Shown: piece after piece, positions 34,599 through 41,120 of the stretch
How the letters are laid out: each line of letters begins with the position of its first letter
How positions within the stretch are numbered: position 1 is the stretch's first letter
Assembly (NCBI GenBank): GCA_947500035.1
Contig: CANMQP010000031.1
Location: 1-51,322, forward strand
Direction: 5' to 3'
DNA: 51,322 bases
DNA from: an uncultured Kiloniellaceae bacterium
GTDB taxonomy: Bacteria; Pseudomonadota; Alphaproteobacteria; Kiloniellales; Kiloniellaceae
Made by a program: the position numbers and the translations under genes
Notes under the pieces: generated by a model
The model's database searches: none
The model's input: only the letters and a program-made list of their open reading frames with translations
What the model was told of the DNA's origin: nothing

Positions 34599-35093
34599 TT
34601 AACTTAAAAACGCCTTATAGTCCGGCAATATCCTCTCTTCGATAAACTCCAACCTGCCGCGCAATTCCTTAGCCCATTCTTTGGTCGGCGGCACATTCAC
34701 AGGGATAACGCCGTCAACAGAACGCCCTTCCTCCACGGCTTCTACCCACTCGAACATGGCACCGACATACCCGTCTAACGCCTTGGCTGCGTTCGAGCAA
34801 TCAAGATTTTCGTCTGCAATATAGGCGGGCGGAAGATTGCCGATAACGGCCCAGACACGTTCGTCAACATCCGGCAAGCTGGTTTCGATGTCCACGAGAA
34901 AGACGCCGAGAATGCCGGGAAAAAACAGACCGACCTTGACGTCCGTGACGCCGTCGCACCACGGGAAAGAGTCGATATAACGCCTCGCTCGTTCACCAAA
35001 CTCATCAAAGTCTGGGTAGTCCTCCTCTTCGATCAATTTTTTGTACTCAGAAAGATCCACGATTTTTGCTTCGTCAATGTAAGGCCGAAGCAT
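34599..35093 (-). CDS. Immunity-type protein, 164 aa
   Basis: An acidic soluble protein. Visible elements are ARRYIDSFPWCDGVTDV, LGVFLVDIETSLP and RVWAVIGNLPPAYI, followed by a helical C-terminal half. A paralogue (181 aa) lies in the second block. I do not recognise a named family, but proteins with this W-x-V-x-G-x-LPP motif occur beside SUKH genes in toxin loci. It follows the 154-aa gene by 52 bp and is probably co-transcribed from the LexA-type promoter at 35708-35729. Confidence 0.75.
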   Translation of the reverse strand: MLRPYIDEAKIVDLSEYKKLIEEEDYPDFDEFGERARRYIDSFPWCDGVTDVKVGLFFPGILGVFLVDIETSLPDVDERVWAVIGNLPPAYIADENLDCSNAAKALDGYVGAMFEWVEAVEEGRSVDGVIPVNVPPTKEWAKELRGRLEFIEERILPDYKAFLS

Positions 35094-35145
35094 TTACTTT
35101 CCTGACGGTGCGACTAAGGTTCGCGAAGGAATCAGAAACTCCCAC

Positions 35146-35610
35146 TTAACGTCTGACTTCGTTTTCAAATATATATAACATTTCGTCATCAAGGACTTTC
35201 GCAATCGGACTATCACGATTGATGAGTCGCGCCCAACCGGGATGAGTCACGGAGTCCAAGAGGCCAATCAACTTCTTTTCGAAGTAGATTGCGAAATAAG
35301 GCGGCAATCCATCTGCCGTTACCGAAGAAACCCCCATTTGACTGTCTTCAGTGGGTAGTTTGAAACCTACTTTGTTCTCAACAAAATCAGCAGGCATCGC
35401 GTACGGCGGCTCCTCCTCTCTGCTGATCCACTCCGCAACTTGAGGCGCCTCGCAACGATTATACAACCAAGTGTAACTGACAAGTTCATCGTCGTCGTTG
35501 TAACGATGCAAATATGCATAGATCACACGGCCATTGTCGTGAATTGACACTTCATAGCCAAGGTCTTCAAATGGGAAAAACCACTCGAGTTCACCTTCTG
35601 GGATTTCCAT
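35146..35610 (-). CDS. Immunity-type protein, 154 aa
   Basis: A 154-aa soluble protein: IPEGELEWFFPFEDLGYEVS, SYTWLYNRCEAPQVAEWIS and SSVTADGLPPYFAIYFEKK. No family recognised. A decayed copy is found at 32766-33215. It lies in the first immunity block behind toxin 1 and SUKH copy A, and is the first gene after a LexA-type promoter, 424 bp after the SUKH gene. Probably an extra immunity or accessory gene. Confidence 0.75.
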   Translation of the reverse strand: MEIPEGELEWFFPFEDLGYEVSIHDNGRVIYAYLHRYNDDDELVSYTWLYNRCEAPQVAEWISREEEPPYAMPADFVENKVGFKLPTEDSQMGVSSVTADGLPPYFAIYFEKKLIGLLDSVTHPGWARLINRDSPIAKVLDDEMLYIFENEVRR

Positions 35611-35707
35611 TACACCTCAGCAAAACTGCCAAATTGGATATCGGTGAGCGTGCACCTTAACCACCGGCGCCAATCTCAATGCTCATCAGATTTAACACCA
35701 CAAAAAG

Positions 35708-35729
35708 GAACATAACAAGAACAATTATA
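35708..35729 (-). promoter_or_regulatory. LexA-type operator with perfect -10 upstream of the 154-aa gene
   Basis: On the minus strand TATAAT (35724-35729) is followed after one base by GTTC-N7-GTTC (35708-35722). The -35 region is poor, unlike in the other sites. The rest of the 423-bp gap (35611-36033) shows no gene. Confidence 0.7.
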
Positions 35730-36033
35730 CGCCACCCTACGTTATGGCCATTCAGGATTCTTATGTTGCAGAAACTGCTTGAAGGAGTAAGCGCTCATTC
35801 CTCCATATGATGACCATCGTGCTCACCATCACCATCCAAGAAACCTCTCGGGTATGTTGGGAGCGCAACCCGGCCTCCAGTGGGAACCACCGTCATGCAA
35901 ATGGTTTGACGGCGTATTGCAACAACGAGGTCTGTCCGAGTTCAAAGATCTGAACAGTGTAAGCAATCAATAATGAGCCACTGCACTTGTTTGCACCGCT
36001 ACAACAACATCTCACCTAGTGCGCAACCGCACC

Positions 36034-36504
36034 TCAATCCTCATCTTCAAATTCATAGAGCATTTCGAGAAATGCCGAGAAACTCTCCGCGATCACATAA
36101 ATATCTTTTTCTGTATGATCTTTCCACATGGGCACCATATCGATGAAGATGACGGCACCGAACCTTTCGTCGGACAAGTCCAAGCAAATCTTGTCATTGA
36201 AGCCGTCATTTCCGATCTGAAAAAAATTCTTGAATGCCGGATCGGAGAAATATCCATCATTCAAATCGAACATCCATTGCAGCTCCAGAGACTCTATCGG
36301 GTAATCGATGCCGTAAAGAAAGGAGACACCGCTCTCACTTTCCTTATGCCCCACCAAGGGAAAAGTATCTGGAACCGGTCGCCCGCCATTGTAGGTCAGC
36401 AGGAATTCTCGATAGTCGGAGGGGAGCCTTATACCGTTCGATGACTCAAACTCTGCAAGCCTCTCCTTAGTCAAATGTGGTCCTCTATTGACTAACTCAG
36501 TCAC
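36034..36504 (-). CDS. SUKH (SMI1/KNR4) immunity protein, copy A
   Basis: A 156-aa SUKH protein: LAEFESSNGIRLPSDYREFL, TYNGGRPVPDTFPLVGHKE, ICLDLSDERFGAVIFIDMV and an acidic tail. Its ATG overlaps the end of toxin 1 by 8 bp, so the two are translated together. SUKH proteins are established partners of WHH-type HNH nuclease toxins, and this tight pair fits that rule. It should neutralise toxin 1 by direct binding in the cytosol. Confidence 0.93.
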   Translation of the reverse strand: MTELVNRGPHLTKERLAEFESSNGIRLPSDYREFLLTYNGGRPVPDTFPLVGHKESESGVSFLYGIDYPIESLELQWMFDLNDGYFSDPAFKNFFQIGNDGFNDKICLDLSDERFGAVIFIDMVPMWKDHTEKDIYVIAESFSAFLEMLYEFEDED

Positions 36505-39298
36505 GTTTTTTTTCCTTCTTAGAGAAATTCAGAATTCCACCAGTATGTCCCACAGCATCGTGAACCCGCTTTAGCACAAGTTGCATCGTCTTCATATCTT
36601 GATGGTGATGCCAAACATAACCGTCAGGGATCTCAGGTAACAATTTTTCATCCAAAACTTTTTTGGTTGCAATACGCTTATCTTTTTCCCTTTTTCCGGT
36701 TAATTCAATTTCAACCTGAACGATTGTATACTTGTCAAATATAGGATACCCCTTTTTGTCAAACCAAACATCTTCTGTGTGGTGTTTCTGTCCCGCCTTT
36801 CCAATAAATCGCTCAGAAATTGGGATATCATCATAGATTGGCGTCCCCTCTTCATTGTACACAATGAGAGGGACGCGCCTATCATCACTTTGATCCGGGT
36901 TAACAAGTATCAGCGGTTCCTGCTCCTGCGCCGGAAAGCCGGGCGCCTGTTCTAAGAGGGGTCCGAGTTCAGTCTGATTGCCGCCGGTGTGATCGGGCAC
37001 GAGCTCTCGCCCTGGTCCTGCTTCAGACGGCGGAAGTGGGAGTGTCGGCACCGGGTCGGCAGAGGGTCCTGGTTGAATGATCGGGCGATGCCCGTCAGAT
37101 GGAACGACGATCGCCTGACTGCCCGTTGAAATGGTGTGATCCGTAACAACTGTTTCTGATACGACAGCACCGGCCTCGCTGGCATCTTCAGCGAAATCGG
37201 GTTGCAACGTGAAACGGCGGCTGGGAAGCCTCTCGGTGACGTATTCCCGTTTCTCGCGATCCCAGAAGGTCACATCGAGGTCGATGTATTTTTCTGCGGA
37301 GATATCTCTTCGCTGCCGGATCGTCATCGGACCGTGTTCCGGATGCGTGATCGCAACAGACCGGATGCCTGTTTGACCATCCTCTTGGAGCACTTTGCCT
37401 AGGAGATTTTTGCCATCGCCGACCGAGAGCATTGTGAAGCCAAACAGGCTCGCCGCAATTGACGGGAAAAGTCGCGCAATGACCTGCATGTTGTCGAAGT
37501 AGTCTCTGAGGTCTTCATCGTTGGAGCGCTGCGCCCAGTTGCGAAGGTCACGCTCCAGCTCCAACGCAGCTGCTGCAGAAAGCTGCTCATCCGCTTGTCG
37601 AGGCGGAAGCGGCAAAGGAACCGGTCCCGGTAGAACCCCCGAGTTGACCCTATGGAGCATTGGCTGGCCGCCACCGATATTTTGCTCATAACCGTCAGAG
37701 TACGTTTCCAGTGCCGGTTTGAAGCGGCCGAGCTTCCAAATTACCCGGCCGGCATCACGCCGGAGTTGCCGACGGGCCTGGCGCGGCGGCAGCCCCTTGC
37801 CCAGGTCATCCAGATAGTTTTGTTCAAGCTGGTCCAGGATCTGGTTGACCCGGTGCCCGGAATGCTCACCGGTAAAGAGCAACCCAAGATCGCGTTTAAG
37901 GGCCGACAGCTCGTCGGGTTCGAGCATCTGGATGCTGCCGTCACCTGGCCATTCCGCCTCGGCGCGGCGCAGAGCTTCCGGCGGCTCCAGGCCAAGGTCG
38001 AGCCAGCGCTTCAGAATGCCACCCCGCCCGCGTGTTTCGGGATCAAAGGCTAAAGATGCGAGGAGCGGCGCGGCATCGCGCAAGCCTCCGTAGAGTGTGG
38101 CGCCTGCGAGCCGTCGTTCGTCGTCGCCGCTGTGCAGCAGTCCAGTGGTGTCTTTCGCGAGACGCGGCGGCATGTAGCCGGTCTTAGCCACCATCGTGAC
38201 GACTTGTGCGACAACCTCTTCAGCCGCGCCCTCACGCAGGGCCTGGCTGTAGGCCTTCTCGTAGAACGCGTCCGCCGCCCGACGGTTCTGAGGGTTCTCG
38301 GGGTCGAACCCGATGCCCGTGCTGAAGGTCAGGGCCAGTTCGTCGCCGGCGACCTGTTGCGCCTGGCGCGCGATCTCCGCCCGCGCGACCTCAGCGCGCA
38401 GAGCTTCGGCCTGCGGAGCGCTCAAAGTGCCGGCTTCTTCCGCGCGGCGGATCTCCGCCTGCCCGGCACGGCCGGCGCCGATGTCGTTGGAAAGCTGCAG
38501 CGCCGCACCGGCGCTCTCCTGCCCAAGCTCGAGTGCCTCGGCGGAAGCACGGCGCTGCTGCGCTTCACCCGCCTCAGCGCGTAGCTGCTCCCTCCGCTCC
38601 TCCGACAACTGATCCTGCCAACGCCCCGTCTCCAACTCCGCAATCAAACCCGCCGGGTCGCTGGTCATTCGTTCGTCCAGAAATTGGTTCAGGCTGTGGG
38701 TTTTCCAGGCAGCGAGAGCCTCCGGGCGCAAGCCGAGACCGGCCAGCAGCCCCGCCTCGCCGCTGGCCTCGTCACCAAAGAGTTCCAGGGACGCATTGGC
38801 AAATTCCGTCGGGTCCTTTGCGACACGCTCTGACCACTGCTGAACCAGCGCCTGCGTGTCCTCAAGGCTCGCGCGCAAACGCTGCTGCGCTTCGCGAGCC
38901 AGCAGCTTTTGCCTATAGGCTTCCCGCCTTGCCTCGATGCTCTCGCTCAAGCGCCCATGCAAAGCCTGACCTTGGTAGTCTTGCAGTAGGGCATCGGCGC
39001 TGCTCTCGAACAGCGACTGATGCCGCGTGATCCGGCTCTCGCTGTCCTCTTGCGGCGGTGCCTGGGCATCGCTCTCGGCGCGGCGCTTGGCAAGGTCGCG
39101 GTCGAAATTCGACATCTGCTGCTCGGCCTGCCGCTTCTGCCGCTGTTCGATCCCCTGGCCAAGCTCCGCCGCCCCGGCACCGAGATCGGCGAGATGGCGG
39201 CCGATCCCGGCGCCGAAGTGGGCGGCCTGGGCGCGGGGCGCGTTGGAAAGGGCGGCGGGCGCAGATGTCCGCTGCGGCTGTACCGGAAACCGCGGCAT
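36497..39298 (-). CDS. Toxin 1: ejection-protein-like carrier with WHH-type HNH nuclease domain
   Basis: A 933-aa protein. The start MPRFPVQPQRTSAPAAL at 39298 is set by the common start of the paralogues. Residues 1-520 are the shared carrier, then the pre-toxin domain (MTIRQRRDISAEKYIDLDV near 660) and a Pro-rich linker (about 732-795, HRPIIQPGPSADPVP). The last 100 residues are the toxin: GYVWHHHQDMKTMQLV with the metal-binding His cluster, then HDAVGHTGG. This is the signature of WHH nucleases of the HNH/EndoVII superfamily, which cut DNA in the target. SUKH copy A overlaps its end. A double terminator and a 36-aa leader ORF precede it. Confidence 0.9.
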   Translation of the reverse strand: MPRFPVQPQRTSAPAALSNAPRAQAAHFGAGIGRHLADLGAGAAELGQGIEQRQKRQAEQQMSNFDRDLAKRRAESDAQAPPQEDSESRITRHQSLFESSADALLQDYQGQALHGRLSESIEARREAYRQKLLAREAQQRLRASLEDTQALVQQWSERVAKDPTEFANASLELFGDEASGEAGLLAGLGLRPEALAAWKTHSLNQFLDERMTSDPAGLIAELETGRWQDQLSEERREQLRAEAGEAQQRRASAEALELGQESAGAALQLSNDIGAGRAGQAEIRRAEEAGTLSAPQAEALRAEVARAEIARQAQQVAGDELALTFSTGIGFDPENPQNRRAADAFYEKAYSQALREGAAEEVVAQVVTMVAKTGYMPPRLAKDTTGLLHSGDDERRLAGATLYGGLRDAAPLLASLAFDPETRGRGGILKRWLDLGLEPPEALRRAEAEWPGDGSIQMLEPDELSALKRDLGLLFTGEHSGHRVNQILDQLEQNYLDDLGKGLPPRQARRQLRRDAGRVIWKLGRFKPALETYSDGYEQNIGGGQPMLHRVNSGVLPGPVPLPLPPRQADEQLSAAAALELERDLRNWAQRSNDEDLRDYFDNMQVIARLFPSIAASLFGFTMLSVGDGKNLLGKVLQEDGQTGIRSVAITHPEHGPMTIRQRRDISAEKYIDLDVTFWDREKREYVTERLPSRRFTLQPDFAEDASEAGAVVSETVVTDHTISTGSQAIVVPSDGHRPIIQPGPSADPVPTLPLPPSEAGPGRELVPDHTGGNQTELGPLLEQAPGFPAQEQEPLILVNPDQSDDRRVPLIVYNEEGTPIYDDIPISERFIGKAGQKHHTEDVWFDKKGYPIFDKYTIVQVEIELTGKREKDKRIATKKVLDEKLLPEIPDGYVWHHHQDMKTMQLVLKRVHDAVGHTGGILNFSKKEKKRD

Positions 39299-39299
39299 A

Positions 39300-39410
39300 T
39301 CAGTGCCTGCCGCTTGTAATGGAACAGAGGTATTCGAGGGCAGCTCCGGGGCAGCGTTTGAGGCGCACACTGCGTTCGGACAGGCCTGAGACTGCAATTA
39401 AATGCGACAT
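39300..39410 (-). CDS. 36-aa leader ORF before toxin 1
   Basis: A 36-codon ORF beginning MSHLIAVSGLSERSV with GCGAGGA before its ATG. Its TGA is separated by one base from the toxin ATG. It matches the leader before toxin 3 in length, start and end, with several amino acid changes in between. It probably couples toxin translation to leader translation, or is a remnant of an upstream gene end. Confidence 0.5.
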   Translation of the reverse strand: MSHLIAVSGLSERSVRLKRCPGAALEYLCSITSGRH

Positions 39411-39454
39411 GCTCTAAGTCCTCGCGATGTTGGAAAGGGCTCAAAGCCCTGAAA

Positions 39455-39524
39455 GGAAAAACGCCACGCGGCCCGGTGGATCCGGACGGCGCGGCGCAAA
39501 AAAAAAGACCTCGCGAAGAGGTCC
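39455..39524 (-). terminator. Double terminator upstream of toxin 1
   Basis: Same cassette as at 29072-29139: GACCTCTTCGCGAGGTC plus nine T (stem 39507-39523), then the long GC-rich stem and TTTTT. It follows the 122-aa gene of the head operon, so head-gene transcription must pass two terminators to reach toxin 1. An AGGGCT/AGCCCT hairpin lies just beyond (39436-39450). Confidence 0.88.
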
Positions 39525-39587
39525 GTTAAAAATCAGCTATCGAAATCACCTGTCGACGACAGTTTGCAAAACTAATCGCCTCTCCGG

Positions 39588-39956
39588 TCAGTCACGTGAA
39601 GCCGCTCGGGATTTCCGACCACCTTGTTTGGCCGTTGTTGTGACACCGATTGCCTTCTTGCCGAGTGACAGCGTCGAAGCACGCGTGACGGGCGCTGCCT
39701 TCACCCTTGGCCAATCGACAGCAGCCGGCGCAATCTGAGGATCGTCATCGGCAGCGCTCGCAGGAGCGCTCTCCGCCGTCACCCAGCTATAGTACTCCTC
39801 GGCAATCTCCAGCAGGCCGCGGCTGTCGCGCGCGCCCTGGCGTTGCGCAGCCAGGCGCAGACAGTCCAGGCGCAGATCCTCGCGCTGAATCTCGCAGTCC
39901 GGATGACGGGATTGAACAGAAGGGGCAGCGGGCGTTTCAGGTTTCACATCACTCAC
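39588..39956 (-). CDS. Small protein following scaffold gene
   Basis: A 122-aa protein whose ATG overlaps the stop of the scaffold gene (ATGA). The middle has IQREDLRLDCLRLAAQRQG and LLEIAEEYYSWV, a helix pattern seen in small phage head-region proteins. The tail is basic and disordered (TAKQGGRKSRAAS). It could be a head accessory or nucleic-acid-binding protein. No firm family. Confidence 0.7.
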   Translation of the reverse strand: MSDVKPETPAAPSVQSRHPDCEIQREDLRLDCLRLAAQRQGARDSRGLLEIAEEYYSWVTAESAPASAADDDPQIAPAAVDWPRVKAAPVTRASTLSLGKKAIGVTTTAKQGGRKSRAASRD

Positions 39957-40804
39957 GACAGGATCTCCAGTTTTTCGGTCAGGGCGGCCATGCGGGCGAC
40001 GGCCTGCTGGTGGCCCGGATGGGAATGCTCGAGCCAGGCTTCCCGGAAGGCCGGGTCTGCCTTGAGGGACGCGATCTGCGCGCGGACGGAGCCGGGCTGG
40101 GAAAAGCTCTCACCACCCTCACCTTCCAGGCTGTCTTCGGCCATGGCCGCGCCGATGCGCGCGAACATCTTGAAGACGGCAGCACGGCCCACGGACTCTT
40201 CCAGGCCGTCGATGATCTCGGCATCGCCGAAAGACCGGGCCGCGCGTCGGGCCTGTTCCATGTTGCGATCGAAGCTGCTGCCCCACTCGGACCGCAGGGC
40301 TTCGTCTTCCTGCTCGGCGCGTTCGATCCGCCCCTGTTCGGCCCGCGCGCTCTCACTGCCCAAATAGCCGTGCCAGCCTTCCGAAAGTGCCGCCACCTGG
40401 GCCTTGGTCAGACCGGCGGAATGGAACAGCCCGCGCATCTGCTCCTCGAAGGCCGCGTCGCGCTGAACGCCATCCGGGACGGAAATCTCATAGCCCTCGG
40501 CGGACTCCGGACGGCCCAGACGGTCATAGACCGCATTCCAGGCCTCGCTGTCGCCCGCCTTGGGAATAGCGATCTTGTCGCGCCCGACCAGCTTTTCCAG
40601 ATGGCGGTAGGACTCCAGCACCGCGCCTGGTCCCTTCCAGCCTTTGGTCTCCAGCAGAGCGCGCTGATCTTCGCTTAAGTCGCTGGTCCAGTCAGCCGGC
40701 CCTGCGGGCTCGGGCGTCCTGTCTGAAATATCTTCAGTTCCCCTTGTTTCTCCGGACTGGCCATCACCAGGCAGCATCGATCCCTCCGTCGTCTCTAACG
40801 GCAT
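39953..40804 (-). CDS. Capsid assembly scaffolding protein
   Basis: A 283-aa acidic, helical protein. The start MPLETTEGSML at 40804 has AGAGAGG upstream. The pattern of podovirus scaffolds is visible: WTSDLSEDQRALLETKGW, SYRHLEKLVGRDKIAIPK, the GRPESAEGYEI block, and a C-terminal SLKADPAFREAWLEHSHPG. Scaffolds guide capsid assembly inside the prohead and then leave. In related phages the capsid gene comes next; here it lies 23.5 kb further along the same strand. Confidence 0.9.
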   Translation of the reverse strand: MPLETTEGSMLPGDGQSGETRGTEDISDRTPEPAGPADWTSDLSEDQRALLETKGWKGPGAVLESYRHLEKLVGRDKIAIPKAGDSEAWNAVYDRLGRPESAEGYEISVPDGVQRDAAFEEQMRGLFHSAGLTKAQVAALSEGWHGYLGSESARAEQGRIERAEQEDEALRSEWGSSFDRNMEQARRAARSFGDAEIIDGLEESVGRAAVFKMFARIGAAMAEDSLEGEGGESFSQPGSVRAQIASLKADPAFREAWLEHSHPGHQQAVARMAALTEKLEILS

Positions 40805-40862
40805 TGCATCATCCTCTCTCAATTTTCGGGCTACTCTTGGGCAGAAATACCGGGATCCGGCC

Positions 40863-41120
40863 TCACTCCGGCGCGTTCTCATCACTCAGCTGCCAGATCT
40901 GCTTTTCAGTCATGTTGAGATGCATCTGCAGGCGCAGCCAGACCTCACGGCGGCCCTCGCGCAAGGCGGTCGCATGGCTATCGCCGGGCTGAAAGCTGGG
41001 CCGGGTCGCGCAGCAGAAATTGCGCAGATCGGCGAGCACGGCCTGCCCGTCCCGGCTCGCGAAGGTGCGCCGGTAGGCCAAACGGCGGCGGCGCAGCAGG
41101 CGGGCGAAGATCTCACGCAT
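40863..41120 (-). CDS. Bbp19-like small head protein
   Basis: An 85-aa protein beginning MREIFARLLRRRRLAYRRTF. It continues with VLADLRNFCCATRPSF and EGRREVWLRLQMHLNMTE. This is the pattern of the Bbp19 family, named after Bordetella phage BPP-1, which sits between portal and scaffold in many podoviruses. The ATG overlaps the end of the portal gene by 8 bp, with GGAGG inside that gene, so the start is fixed. Likely a head-morphogenesis accessory. Confidence 0.83.
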   Translation of the reverse strand: MREIFARLLRRRRLAYRRTFASRDGQAVLADLRNFCCATRPSFQPGDSHATALREGRREVWLRLQMHLNMTEKQIWQLSDENAPE

